Part shown: positions 9,548-18,740 of the stretch, piece by piece
Position numbering within the stretch: position 1 is the stretch's first letter
Layout of the letters: the number at the start of each line of letters is the position of its first letter
From: an uncultured Bacteroidia bacterium
GTDB lineage: Bacteria > Bacteroidota > Bacteroidia > Bacteroidales > Prolixibacteraceae
Length of the DNA: 57,860 bases
Direction of reading: 5' to 3'
Assembly: GCA_903918045.1 (NCBI GenBank)
Contig: CAIXCY010000004.1
Coordinates: 1 to 57,860 of the forward strand
Notes under the pieces: model-generated
Database searches by the model: none
What the model was told of the DNA's origin: nothing
What the model saw: the letters and a program-made list of their open reading frames with translations, nothing else
Translations under genes and position numbers: made by a program

Positions 9548-10789
9548 CTAATCATCCGTTTTATTGGCTGTCGTGGGATGAAGCATTGTCAATTGAAGGA
9601 CAACTGCGGCAACTACAAAGATAGCCAGCAGCGCAATATCGCGGCTGAGATTTCCCGAATCTGCAGATTTACCCAGAAAGGTGGTTATTAAAGCGCCGGT
9701 AGAGATCCCGGCAAGATTCATCAACCCATACCCTGTAGCCCGATAACGTGGCGAGGCAAACTGACATAAGATAGGCATACAGTTAACATCAAAGATACCA
9801 AATCCTAAACCAAACAGAGAGGCACCTAACATTATAGGGAGAAAATTATGGCCAAATCCGATTAGCAATACTGCCGGAATAGTCATTGTCAGACCCAGGG
9901 CTCCTGTAAATATCCGACCACGCATATTACGCTGAATCCACCGGTCTGAGACAAACCCACCAATCAGAACCCCCACCAGTGACGACATCGCCATGGTGAT
10001 TGTGGAAAGTGGCCCTGCATGCGACATATCAATATGCAGATTATTGGCAAAAAGGGTAGGCAGCCAGCTTTTTGTAGCCCAACCGGGTAAGCTGGGCGCG
10101 GAGAAATAGAATAAAATAACCCAAAAAGAGACGTTGCCCAGTAAAATACCCATCCCTTTGAATAACTCTTTGAACTTCCTGGCCAAAGAAAGGGTTAGAT
10201 CCTTCGTAAGGATATAGGCTTTTTTCTCCCTTAAGAAAAGCATAAGTATAACGCTATAAAGAACACCTATTAATCCAAACACGTGAAAGGTGGTTTGCCA
10301 CGAGAAATTTCCGGCAATCGTAGCGCCAAAGCCACCTAACGCCTGCCCAAGATAAATTCCTGTCATGTGCAATCCCACTGCCAGTGAACGGGTTTTCCCC
10401 TGGTGATAATCTGCGATAAGCGCCAGCCCGGCCGGCATGTAAAATGCCTCGCTAACCCCCATCAATGCTCGCAACATATAGAGCTGATCGAAGGTTTTTG
10501 CAAAACCCATCAACAAGGTAACCGACGACCAAATAAACAAACTTCCCACAATCATCCATTTCCGGTTAAGCCGGTCGGCAATAATCCCGGAGATAGGGCT
10601 CATAAGGGCATAAATCCAGAGGAAAATAGCCATTAACCGGCCAAAATTCGCAGCTGTTTCCAGTTCTGCGATATCGATCATCATCGATGGCTTCATCGTT
10701 GAAAGCATTTGCCGGTCAAGATAATTAAGTAGCGCAACGACCCATAATAAGCCTACCACTAACCACGGGTACCATTTCTTTTCTTGCAT
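9548..10789 (-). CDS. MFS transporter (anion:cation-symporter-like)
   Basis: This inner-membrane permease has 413 residues and about 12 hydrophobic segments. It opens with WYPWLVVGLLWVVALLNYLD, a first helix typical of the sugar-acid and anion symporter branch of the major facilitator superfamily. The loop motif GIIADRLNRKWMI between helices 2 and 3 matches the family signature (G-x-x-D-R-x-x-R). A cytosolic mid-loop with basic residues (SLARKFKELFKG) separates the two halves. The gene follows two esterase-like genes (37-bp gap) and is probably the last of that operon, so it likely imports a monosaccharide or sugar acid released in the periplasm. The substrate cannot be read from the sequence. 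Confidence 0.82.
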   Translation of the reverse strand: MQEKKWYPWLVVGLLWVVALLNYLDRQMLSTMKPSMMIDIAELETAANFGRLMAIFLWIYALMSPISGIIADRLNRKWMIVGSLFIWSSVTLLMGFAKTFDQLYMLRALMGVSEAFYMPAGLALIADYHQGKTRSLAVGLHMTGIYLGQALGGFGATIAGNFSWQTTFHVFGLIGVLYSVILMLFLREKKAYILTKDLTLSLARKFKELFKGMGILLGNVSFWVILFYFSAPSLPGWATKSWLPTLFANNLHIDMSHAGPLSTITMAMSSLVGVLIGGFVSDRWIQRNMRGRIFTGALGLTMTIPAVLLIGFGHNFLPIMLGASLFGLGFGIFDVNCMPILCQFASPRYRATGYGLMNLAGISTGALITTFLGKSADSGNLSRDIALLAIFVVAAVVLQLTMLHPTTANKTDD

Positions 10790-10826
10790 ATCGTTTAGTT
10801 AATTTGATCTCTGTTCAGGAAAGTTT

Positions 10827-11816
10827 TTATTTAAGGTACCTGTCGAAAAAATCATTCATCTTTAATTGGGAATAATCATTTACCCGCTGAACCACATCCA
10901 TTGCATGGGGCCAGAACGGAACCTTATAATAGACATTTGGAACCCCCGCACTGTCAAGCCTGGCTTTTAACTGATCAGACTGACTCACAGGAACAAGCTC
11001 ATCCGAGGTGCCGTGAAGGATCATTGTGGGAGGATTGTTTTTATTGACGTATTGGATTGGAGAGGCTTCCTTATAAAGAGCAGGCATCTCCTCATAGGTA
11101 TGATTCAGAAACCGCGTTATCAAGGGCTGATTCCTGGCATAATCAGTAGTAAAATCAATTGGACCGTAGATATCTACAACAGCTTTTATCCGATGGTTCG
11201 CCTGCACGATTGTAGTTGTGTCACCGCTGACATTTGGTTTCTTCCACCCATAAGCGGCCAGAAGGGCAAGATGGGCGCCTGCTGAACCTCCGATTAATGC
11301 AATCCTGTCGGGATCGTACCCATAATTGTTGCCATTTTTAAAAAGCCACTGCACGGCATCAGTAACATCTTCCACACAGGCAGGATAAAATCCATCCTTT
11401 AAAAGTCTGTAGGATATCGATGCAGTCATATAACCCTTTTTTGCGAATGCAACGGTATAAACCAGATAATCGGATCTTTTTCCCTGACTCCATGAACCGC
11501 CATGGATAAAGACAAGCAACGGAGGCGGCTTTACACTGTTTTTAGGGCGGAAAATATCGAGCTGAAGTGATTTTCCATTGATATTTTTGTATTCAACATC
11601 CTTAATCTCTTCAATATCAGAAGTAATAACAGGATTATTATCAATTATTCTTTCCAATCCAACGCCTAAAGCCATGTATCCTGGTATGCTAAAATGATAA
11701 CCAATCGGCGGATTATCGGGGTTCATGGCTGACCAGACCCTGGGAGTAATCAACAGCAAAGCAGCAAATGCGATGATTATCAATAAGCCAAAAAGAATAC
11801 GCTTGAGAATCTTCAT
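10827..11816 (-). CDS. Membrane-anchored alpha/beta hydrolase, BD-FAE-like esterase (copy 2)
   Basis: This 329-residue protein has one N-terminal transmembrane segment (about residues 6-24), so it is likely held on the periplasmic face of the inner membrane. The fold is alpha/beta hydrolase of the carbohydrate-esterase/dienelactone type. HGGSW at 105-109 forms the oxyanion hole. S178 in GGSAGAH, D272 in HGTSDELVP and H304 in WPHAMD form the expected triad. Such enzymes remove acetyl or feruloyl esters from polysaccharides in characterised relatives, but this substrate is unknown. It is a close paralogue of the gene immediately upstream (11-bp gap), colinear over the full length, with the MFS gene 37 bp downstream. 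The pair looks like a recent tandem duplication. Confidence 0.8.
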   Translation of the reverse strand: MKILKRILFGLLIIIAFAALLLITPRVWSAMNPDNPPIGYHFSIPGYMALGVGLERIIDNNPVITSDIEEIKDVEYKNINGKSLQLDIFRPKNSVKPPPLLVFIHGGSWSQGKRSDYLVYTVAFAKKGYMTASISYRLLKDGFYPACVEDVTDAVQWLFKNGNNYGYDPDRIALIGGSAGAHLALLAAYGWKKPNVSGDTTTIVQANHRIKAVVDIYGPIDFTTDYARNQPLITRFLNHTYEEMPALYKEASPIQYVNKNNPPTMILHGTSDELVPVSQSDQLKARLDSAGVPNVYYKVPFWPHAMDVVQRVNDYSQLKMNDFFDRYLK

Positions 11817-11827
11817 TGGGGACCTGT

Positions 11828-12823
11828 TTATTTTAAATATTTTTCAAAAAATGCAGTCATCCTGGCCTCAGAATAGGTGTTAACACGTTTTATAATGTCC
11901 ATGGTGTGTGGCCATAACGGAACTTTGTAATAGACATTTGGAACCCCCAGGCTATCAAGCCTTTTCTTTAAAAGGTCAGACTGGCTGATCGGAACAATCT
12001 GATCCGAGGTACCATGTAAGATCATCGTCGGAGGATTATTTTTATTCAAATAATGGATAGGTGATGCTTCCAAATAAAGTTCAGGTGCCTCGGCATACGA
12101 TTTGGCCAGGAATCCTGTTACAGTTGAATTTGTTCTCGAAAACTCGGTCGTGAAATCGGTCGGACCATAAATATCAACCACTGCCTTAATATGATGATTA
12201 GACACAATTTGAGCAACAGTTTCCTTTAAATTCACATTTTTCTTCCACCCATACCCGGCCAGAAGTGCCAGGTGAGCTCCTGCTGACCCACCGATAACCG
12301 CGATCCTGTCGGGATCATAGCCATAGTTTCCCCCGTTTTTATAAAACCATTGAACCGCATCGGTAATATCTTCAACACATGCGGGATAAGGGGCGTCTTT
12401 CAAAAACCGGTACGAAACGGTGGCTGTCATATACCCCTTCTTTGCAAATGCAATAAGGTAAACCAGATAATCGGACCTGTCACCGCTTCGCCAGCCTCCG
12501 CCATGAATAAAAACCAGTAATGGTGCAGTTTGATTGAGATTTTTGGGTTTATAAATATCGAGTTGTAACGATTTTCCGTTAATGCGCTTATATTCGATAT
12601 TCTTAAATTCCTGGATATCTGACGGAACTGCCGGTCTTCTGTTAATCATTTGTTCCAGTCCAACACCAATTGCGAGATAAGTTGGTGGAAGAAAATGATA
12701 ACCAACAGGGGGTTTGTCCGGATTTAAAGCCGACCATACCCGCGGTGTAACCATGAGCGAACCCACGATTATAAGAACCCACAAAAAACCAGATAATATA
12801 CGTTTAAGAATTTTCGATTTCAT
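11828..12823 (-). CDS. Membrane-anchored alpha/beta hydrolase, BD-FAE-like esterase (copy 1)
   Basis: The protein has 331 residues and the same architecture as its downstream twin: an N-terminal membrane anchor (about residues 8-26), then an alpha/beta-hydrolase domain. HGGGW at 107-111 is the oxyanion-hole motif. S180 in GGSAGAH, D274 in HGTSDQIVP and H306 in WPHTMD make a complete triad, so the duplicate appears active. The two copies share motif order and length with no gaps near the active site. They differ in the oxyanion segment (GGGW against GGSW) and in surface segments such as residues 195-215. As first gene of the esterase-esterase-MFS unit it may start its own transcript, because 193 bp separate it from the ceramidase-like gene upstream. 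Confidence 0.8.
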   Translation of the reverse strand: MKSKILKRILSGFLWVLIIVGSLMVTPRVWSALNPDKPPVGYHFLPPTYLAIGVGLEQMINRRPAVPSDIQEFKNIEYKRINGKSLQLDIYKPKNLNQTAPLLVFIHGGGWRSGDRSDYLVYLIAFAKKGYMTATVSYRFLKDAPYPACVEDITDAVQWFYKNGGNYGYDPDRIAVIGGSAGAHLALLAGYGWKKNVNLKETVAQIVSNHHIKAVVDIYGPTDFTTEFSRTNSTVTGFLAKSYAEAPELYLEASPIHYLNKNNPPTMILHGTSDQIVPISQSDLLKKRLDSLGVPNVYYKVPLWPHTMDIIKRVNTYSEARMTAFFEKYLK

Positions 12824-12860
12824 CTGTTTATACTTTGTTTTTTAATAGCCATATAGCTTG

Positions 12861-12876
12861 CCCCGATCCATCGGGG
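12861..12876. repeat. CCCCGAT/ATCGGGG palindrome
   Basis: CCCCGAT and ATCGGGG form a seven-pair stem with a two-base centre in the 193-bp gap between the ceramidase-like gene and the esterase pair. It could be a weak terminator stem for the long upstream operon or part of an intergenic repeat. No T-run follows on the minus strand. Confidence 0.35.
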
Positions 12877-12964
12877 GAACTCGCCATTGATAATCATGCT
12901 TCTGTGTGAGAGGAACGCTCATGGCTCATCTCATTCTTTCATTTTCTTGCACTTGCCGAATTAT

Positions 12965-13012
12965 CGAATTCTCACATTGGCGAATTGTCACATTGGCGAA
13001 TTGTCACATTAG
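12965..13012. repeat. Three tandem copies of a 16-bp unit
   Basis: The unit CGAATTGTCACATTGG occurs three times head to tail (12965-12980, 12981-12996, 12997-13012), with one change in the first copy and one in the last. The array ends four bases before the stop codon of the ceramidase-like gene. It is outside any gene and may vary in copy number between strains. Confidence 0.75.
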
Positions 13013-13016
13013 CACA

Positions 13017-14576
13017 TCATTTCTGATTCAACTCCCCCAAAATCTCTCTGATATTTTTATGGAGCAATGGTGCCGTTTCTGATCCCAATGAATTTACTTC
13101 ACCGTAAGGACCGCTATCCCGGCCATAGGTAAATGGTGCTTTTTCATCCCATTGGCTTTTCGGCACGATATAACCAATCTCATCGTTGGCCAGGCCAAAC
13201 ACGAACTTGTATTTTCCCTGCATTAAATCCCTTACACAGGGAACTTCAACCGGTGAAATTTTAAAATCCTGCCCTTCAGGAGCCTCAATACCGCCATTCA
13301 GAATTTCGGGATAAACCTCACCGGGAAAGCTAGCAAAGGAGAGAGGCCCGATGTTAAAGGCCGAGATCTCGGAACGCATCTTCATCCAGCCGGTAGTCCC
13401 ACGATCCAGAACACCAGTTGCTGTTCCAAGTTCAAACATTACATTGTCGATGGGTAAAAAAAGTGTCTTGACAATCAATGAAATGGAGGCAGAAGTTATT
13501 GTATCTGTCGGCTTTTCCATTGCATTCAGGGCCACTAAGGCGAGTTGTTTGCCTTGCGCCTCAGCCTTTTCAAAAGTAGGTTCCTTAAATTCCTGACCTG
13601 TGAAAGGATCTTTGATTGTAAGTCGTGGATGGGTAGTCATCAAACCGCCTACGGCGCCGTTAATGTAGACACAAACGCCGCCAATCCCAGGTTTTACAAG
13701 GCTATCCCCTTTAAAAAGCCCTTTTTCAACCCCCTGGCGAACATAATGGCAGAAGTCGGAAGAGATGAGTAAATTATCACTCCATAAGGTTTCAGGATGG
13801 TCAGCCCATTCAACCAACGATCCGAGGATGGCGCCATTCTCTTTGTCAACCACCTTGATCATCCGCATACCCGAGTCGAACACCTCCGGTTTGCGGGTAT
13901 CTATGGCAAAGGGGAGTGCGCCAGTAAGATCCTGCGAAATTTCCAGTCTTGCCGGACGGATACCCTTTACTGCAGTTACGATCGATTTGACTACCTGAGT
14001 TTTTACATACTCCATGTATTTTTTGTTAATCCCGCTCCTAAAATGGGAATCGCCCCAGAGACCCAATAAATCGGCGCTCTCGTGCGTATGAGTTGAAGTT
14101 ATTATGGCATAGGTAACTCCGGCTTCAGATGGAATCCGCCCACGAATATCAATAATATCGTCATTCATAAACCCAATCGCGTCAAGTACTACGATTGCAA
14201 GTCGTGTCTTACCATCATCAACAACCATTGTCCTGGCCCATGTATCGTCATGAATGCCATTGGCTGCCCTTGAATTACCGAATCCTGCAATCCAGACACC
14301 ATCAAAGACTCCGTTTCCATTGCCGTCTGTAAATGTATCGCCATCTTCGGGATGATATTCTGCATCCTTGTTTTTGTCAACCCAGCGGTCCGGAACTTCC
14401 GGCGTAATCGGGAAAGCCGCAAACCCGGCCTTAAGAGGGGCTGGTGCAGTGTTTAATATTTTCAGATCGGCCTTATAACCCGGATTACGGTCTTTAAGAT
14501 TGGAATGAACCCAAAATATCACAACCACAATAAAGCCAAGTAGAAGGTAGGCCAATGCCTTAAAGAATTTTTTCAT
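13017..14576 (-). CDS. Neutral/alkaline ceramidase-like hydrolase, membrane anchored
   Basis: The protein has 519 residues. One N-terminal transmembrane helix (about residues 6-24) would anchor it with the enzyme domain in the periplasm. The body matches the N-terminal catalytic domain of neutral ceramidases: LKAGFAAFPITPE, GIHDDTWARTMVVDD, and zinc-ligand candidates in THTHESAD (H163, H165). It is shorter than typical neutral ceramidases (about 650-700) and lacks their C-terminal beta-domain. The usual SHTHSGPGG motif is altered, so ceramide specificity is uncertain. An insertion at residues 67-92 rich in D, N and G, spaced D-x-N-x-D and D-G-N-G-N, looks like an EF-hand or dockerin-type calcium loop. 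It is the last gene of the five-gene operon, 25 bp after a phosphoesterase fusion. Confidence 0.7.
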   Translation of the reverse strand: MKKFFKALAYLLLGFIVVVIFWVHSNLKDRNPGYKADLKILNTAPAPLKAGFAAFPITPEVPDRWVDKNKDAEYHPEDGDTFTDGNGNGVFDGVWIAGFGNSRAANGIHDDTWARTMVVDDGKTRLAIVVLDAIGFMNDDIIDIRGRIPSEAGVTYAIITSTHTHESADLLGLWGDSHFRSGINKKYMEYVKTQVVKSIVTAVKGIRPARLEISQDLTGALPFAIDTRKPEVFDSGMRMIKVVDKENGAILGSLVEWADHPETLWSDNLLISSDFCHYVRQGVEKGLFKGDSLVKPGIGGVCVYINGAVGGLMTTHPRLTIKDPFTGQEFKEPTFEKAEAQGKQLALVALNAMEKPTDTITSASISLIVKTLFLPIDNVMFELGTATGVLDRGTTGWMKMRSEISAFNIGPLSFASFPGEVYPEILNGGIEAPEGQDFKISPVEVPCVRDLMQGKYKFVFGLANDEIGYIVPKSQWDEKAPFTYGRDSGPYGEVNSLGSETAPLLHKNIREILGELNQK

Positions 14577-14601
14577 AATTTTTATTTGGTGTTAATAATT
14601 T

Positions 14602-17325
14602 TCATTTTGCAGCCTGTTTTTTATAATGAGCCTCCCTGGCGTCATCTTCATCGTCCATATCTGGCCCTTTTTCGATTTTACGCCAGTCGATGGTCCGGTT
14701 ATAGCGTTTCATTGCCTTTTCGGCATCGAATATCCGGGGATCATTTTTTTCGAGCGTATATGGGGTATAATCGGGTTTTGAAGTGAAGAAGTCCTGTAAC
14801 AGCGAAGCTGTCACATCAAACTGATTGACACACTTAACATTCAGGATATTATAGATTGTTTTCAGAATAGACCCGAAATTGGCATGGGTATGGGATACAT
14901 ATCCCCGCTTCACATACGGCCCCTCCATCATCAGGATAGAGCGATGCGCATCGATATGATCGACACCACCCTGCGGATCATCTTCGGTAATGATCACGAG
15001 CATATTTTTCCAGTATTTGGTTCTTGAAAGGAAATGCAAAATCCGTCCTACTGCAAGATCATTATCAGCCATGAAGGAATGGGGGTAATAGTAACCATCC
15101 TCAGGTCTGCTTCCTGCACCATGATCATTGGGAACCTGCATCGTCAGAAGAGAGGGGAGCTTCTCCTTTCCCTTGATCCATTTATCGGTAAACTCTTTTT
15201 CGAATTGATCCATGCGGTATTGATCCGGAATATTGGTATTAAAACCGGCATAGTTATGACTGGTTCGGTGAAAGAGCGCTTTTTGCATTGGAACCATCAC
15301 GCCATGTGCGCCACCGGTATTCACATCATACCACTCCTCGCGGTTATGAGCCGTTTCGTTGGCTTCACCAAAATTATAAAATTCAACTTTTGCCCGGTCG
15401 AGGGCCTCCCACAATCCACCGGTTTCGGCATAATCCTCAGGATCCATACTACCTGTTGTACCCGGGTTACGTCTGCCCGGGGCACTGGAGAAAATCTTTG
15501 CTGTTTTGGAAACGCTCGAATTTGCCTCAACCCATTCATTGGGAATAACACCTGCTAACCAGTGATGGCCATGGATCGATGCATCGCTGTCGCAATAATA
15601 ATTATCTGAAAATGCATATTGTTTGGCTGCCTTGTGGTGATTTGGGCTTACCCGAAGCTTTGGAAATTTCTTTTTAAGCGAGTCGGGCAAGGTATATTCG
15701 TTGTTTACTCCAAAACGGGCAATCGTGCTGTCGCCGGTTGCATTTTTCAGCTGACCAAAAACCTCGTCATAGGTCCGGTTCTCCTTGGTGATGTAAACAA
15801 TGTATTTGATTGGTGATTTCCGGATTCCCGGAAGCGGAGGTAATGGATTTTTCACATCATCGATAATCCGGATACTTTTAAAGGTATTGTCAATCGATTG
15901 TTTGGTATAAATTGCCAGTTGAGCGGCATCAGGCACCGAAACCTTCTGAAAACTTCCCAGCTGGATATCGCCAATATAATTTCCTTGCGGAGGTGACACA
16001 AAACCTTTCCCCCCATTTGGTCCGGCACCCAGACCACGGCAGGTGATAATATAAATTTCTTTTTCATCGTTCGATAGCTGAACCCTGGTTGGTCCCCAGC
16101 CTGAAGGGATTAATCCTTTGGTAGTTTTGGAAACCAGATCGAGCACGGCTACCGCATTAAACCCCAGAAGTGCAACATAGAGTGTCTTTTCATCCTTGCT
16201 TAGTGTCAAACCAAAGGGGAGTAATCCGCGGAACTTATCGATCCTGGAGTCAACCTTAATCGGAATATCGCCAAGCAACTTATGATTCTTATAGTCGATA
16301 ATTGAGATATTGTCATTTGTGGCGTTTGAGACATAGGCGAACCGCTCTCCAACAACAATTGAATTGGGACTGGCTCCACCAACAACTTCAGCGCCTTCAA
16401 TCATATGACCAATCTGGTGTCCTGTCTTAAATTTATCAACAACTTTGTTGGTGTTCAGATCAATTGTAAAAACACTCATTGCATCAGGGTTATGCGGACT
16501 CCCGATGCCGGGGACCTTCCGCCCTTCTACAATTGTTCCGTTGATTGATTCCTCTGTATTATCGCCATAAGGGTGGTGGGAGATCATTAATGAGTCGATA
16601 TTCGCCGGTGTTGCACCGGTTATCAACGGATAGGAATAGGCACCTACATTAGCGACAAGTGCTGTTTTTTTATCGGGGCTCAAAGCAAGGCCAAAAGGTT
16701 GGCGTCCCACAGGAATAGAAGCCGTTATTTTTTTTGTGGCAAGATCAATACGTACCATCCTGAAATTACCACGGTCCAGTACGAGAAGTTCATTATTCGA
16801 TTCATTCAATACAAGGTCGGAAGTAAAACTGTCGACAAATTTTGTTCCATCAACAACCCCATCCAATGAAATTGAGTCAAGACGGGCCAGGTTCTGAATG
16901 TCATAAATAATCACAGCGCCATTATCGCCACCACTAAGGTAAACTGTTCTGGAGTCTTTTGAAAAGGCAACACCTAAAAATGATCCATGGGATAAGGGTG
17001 ATTTTATTTTGTTATCATAGCTCGGAACCCTGGTGGTGCCCATCGATTGAAGGTCAACAATTGTAATTACCCCGTTATGCAGGGCAACCGATTTTTTTCC
17101 GTCGGGCGAGAGGGCCATTCCGAAGGGATCATGGGTGATACGGACAAAATTACCTGCAGGGGTTAAAAATCGTCCGCTGGCCAGAATTGAGGTACCCGCC
17201 TCGTTGATTACTGCAAATTTATCCCCTGCAGGGACTGTCAATATTTCAACCGGGGTTTGTGAGAATCCGGTTACGCGGATTAGTACAAAAGCAAGAATCA
17301 GAAAAGAACGTGAAAGTAATCTCAT
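14602..17325 (-). CDS. YncE-type beta-propeller / phosphoesterase fusion (copy 2)
   Basis: This is a secreted protein of 907 residues. The start at 17325 gives a signal peptide (MRLLSRSFLILAFVLIRVTG); the longer frame to 17430 overlaps the upstream gene and is rejected. Residues of about 25-465 form a seven-bladed YncE/YVTN-type propeller with repeats such as PFGLALSPDKKTALVANVG. Residues of about 505-860 are an alkaline-phosphatase-superfamily phosphoesterase. TKENRTYDEVFG (about 512-523) is the metal-binding and nucleophile region, with DSDASIHGHHW and EDDPQGGVDHIDAHRS further on. The combination matches proteins annotated as bifunctional YncE/alkaline phosphatase family. It probably cleaves a phospho-ester or phosphodiester outside the cytoplasm; the substrate is unknown. 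A near-copy lies at 18741-21452. Confidence 0.85.
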   Translation of the reverse strand: MRLLSRSFLILAFVLIRVTGFSQTPVEILTVPAGDKFAVINEAGTSILASGRFLTPAGNFVRITHDPFGMALSPDGKKSVALHNGVITIVDLQSMGTTRVPSYDNKIKSPLSHGSFLGVAFSKDSRTVYLSGGDNGAVIIYDIQNLARLDSISLDGVVDGTKFVDSFTSDLVLNESNNELLVLDRGNFRMVRIDLATKKITASIPVGRQPFGLALSPDKKTALVANVGAYSYPLITGATPANIDSLMISHHPYGDNTEESINGTIVEGRKVPGIGSPHNPDAMSVFTIDLNTNKVVDKFKTGHQIGHMIEGAEVVGGASPNSIVVGERFAYVSNATNDNISIIDYKNHKLLGDIPIKVDSRIDKFRGLLPFGLTLSKDEKTLYVALLGFNAVAVLDLVSKTTKGLIPSGWGPTRVQLSNDEKEIYIITCRGLGAGPNGGKGFVSPPQGNYIGDIQLGSFQKVSVPDAAQLAIYTKQSIDNTFKSIRIIDDVKNPLPPLPGIRKSPIKYIVYITKENRTYDEVFGQLKNATGDSTIARFGVNNEYTLPDSLKKKFPKLRVSPNHHKAAKQYAFSDNYYCDSDASIHGHHWLAGVIPNEWVEANSSVSKTAKIFSSAPGRRNPGTTGSMDPEDYAETGGLWEALDRAKVEFYNFGEANETAHNREEWYDVNTGGAHGVMVPMQKALFHRTSHNYAGFNTNIPDQYRMDQFEKEFTDKWIKGKEKLPSLLTMQVPNDHGAGSRPEDGYYYPHSFMADNDLAVGRILHFLSRTKYWKNMLVIITEDDPQGGVDHIDAHRSILMMEGPYVKRGYVSHTHANFGSILKTIYNILNVKCVNQFDVTASLLQDFFTSKPDYTPYTLEKNDPRIFDAEKAMKRYNRTIDWRKIEKGPDMDDEDDAREAHYKKQAAK

Positions 17326-17332
17326 AATTTCA

Positions 17333-18712
17333 TTAATTAGAATCCAAATGTATAACAAAGATCTGTTGTTTTTGATCTTTCTTCCCCTCAATTGGGAGTA
17401 ACCGGTTAAAAGCCATTGTTTTTCCGTCATTCGACCATACCAGATTTGAAGGTGCAGTTACGGTCCTGGCTGTTATCCGCTTATATCGCTGCTCAAAAGG
17501 ACGATTAGCTATTTCAGTAATAACAATGCTGTTATCCCAAATATAGGCAATCCGGCTATTATCTTTACTCCATCTAACCCCACTCTGAACTCCGGAGGTG
17601 TGTTCAGTAACCTGAACAGGGTCGCCTCCTGCAGGAGAGATCAGGAAGATCTGCTGAATGCCATTTTTATCTTTGGCCTGGAAAGCGATATATTTCCCAT
17701 CAGAGGAGGAACGAACAACACCACCGCAACCGGGATATTTCGTATCCGCAGTATGGGTCAAACGTCGCTGAATGGTCCCTTTGGGCGGCATCATGGCTGT
17801 CGTCCGGGTCCCTTCAAGTGGACCGTATTCACCGGGAACATTTATCGAATCGGGAATATCCACCACAAAAAGCTCATCCACCGGGTTTCCATCCCTGTTG
17901 TTCACCTTCCCAATAAAGGCCCTTGCAATCTGGATCGTTCCATCAGGTTTCGTGTAACCGGGCATTCCGATCCAGCTATCCGAAGCGGCATTGCTGATCT
18001 CATCGCTTCCCGGCCTTGGAGTTGGGACAACCCTCACAACCACCGCGCTAAACCATGAACCCGTGACAGTCTCATCGGGATTATTATTTCGGATAACAAC
18101 AGGATGGCGCTGATTGGAAACTGCGATGGTCCTGAGATTCCATTTAACACCCGTCGAGTCCTCGAGCTTTTTCATGATGGCATCATTGTAGGTGTAACCA
18201 ACCCATTTCCCATCACGGCTCCATTCATGACGGTGGGTTCCGCCACGAAGTGCACCCGGAGTATACGGGAAAGTGACATCTCTGGCATCCATAAGAATCG
18301 GAATATTGGGTTGATTATCGTTCACAATCACACCCGTCCTGCGCCACTGCTGATAGGGATTTTTCTCTGTACAGATGGGGAGCCCATGAATAAAAATCAC
18401 CTTATTTTCAATCGGATGATAACTCGCGGCTCCTGCTCCCGGTCCGTAGTCATGGTTATCCGGAATGCCGAAAAGAACCTGATTCTCACCTGTTTCAACA
18501 TTTACCCTTTCAACGGAAGGGCTTCCGCCGATTCCGCCCACTCCTGTCCTGGTATCGTAAACCAGCCATTTCCCGTCTGGTGAGAAGTTATCATTGTTAT
18601 CCAGATCGTGGTTCTTTGAAAGATCCTTCGTTAATTGAATTTCCGGTTTATACGATTCAGAGGTCGTGCACGCTCCAAAAGTCATTAGTACAATCAGCCA
18701 CTTATAGTTCAC
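17333..18712 (-). CDS. TolB/PD40-type beta-propeller lipoprotein
   Basis: This 459-residue protein has a lipobox (FGAC, Cys15) after a short hydrophobic stretch, so it is likely anchored in the outer or inner membrane. The body consists of TolB-like PD40 repeats: DNFSPDGKWLVYDTRT, HEWSRDGKWVGYTY, VRSSSDGKYIAFQAKDKNG, VRWSKDNSRIAYIW and LVWSNDGKTMAFNR. Such propellers bind ligands or partner proteins, and some relatives are oligogalacturonate lyases. No catalytic set was recognised here. The gene lies between the two phosphoesterase-fusion copies (28 and 7 bp gaps), so it is almost certainly part of their operon and may deliver or bind the same substrate. Confidence 0.75.
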   Translation of the reverse strand: MNYKWLIVLMTFGACTTSESYKPEIQLTKDLSKNHDLDNNDNFSPDGKWLVYDTRTGVGGIGGSPSVERVNVETGENQVLFGIPDNHDYGPGAGAASYHPIENKVIFIHGLPICTEKNPYQQWRRTGVIVNDNQPNIPILMDARDVTFPYTPGALRGGTHRHEWSRDGKWVGYTYNDAIMKKLEDSTGVKWNLRTIAVSNQRHPVVIRNNNPDETVTGSWFSAVVVRVVPTPRPGSDEISNAASDSWIGMPGYTKPDGTIQIARAFIGKVNNRDGNPVDELFVVDIPDSINVPGEYGPLEGTRTTAMMPPKGTIQRRLTHTADTKYPGCGGVVRSSSDGKYIAFQAKDKNGIQQIFLISPAGGDPVQVTEHTSGVQSGVRWSKDNSRIAYIWDNSIVITEIANRPFEQRYKRITARTVTAPSNLVWSNDGKTMAFNRLLPIEGKKDQKQQIFVIHLDSN

Positions 18713-18740
18713 AATACTTGGTTTTTATCGGTTATACAAT

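Noticed and set aside
12861-12876. CRISPR or phage attachment site from the short palindrome and the nearby tandem repeats
   Set aside because: The repeats have no spacers, no cas genes or integrase are near, and the units are too short.
17326-17430. Longer N-terminus for the phosphoesterase fusion
   Set aside because: The extra 35 residues overlap the upstream TolB-like gene and precede a perfect signal peptide at 17325.
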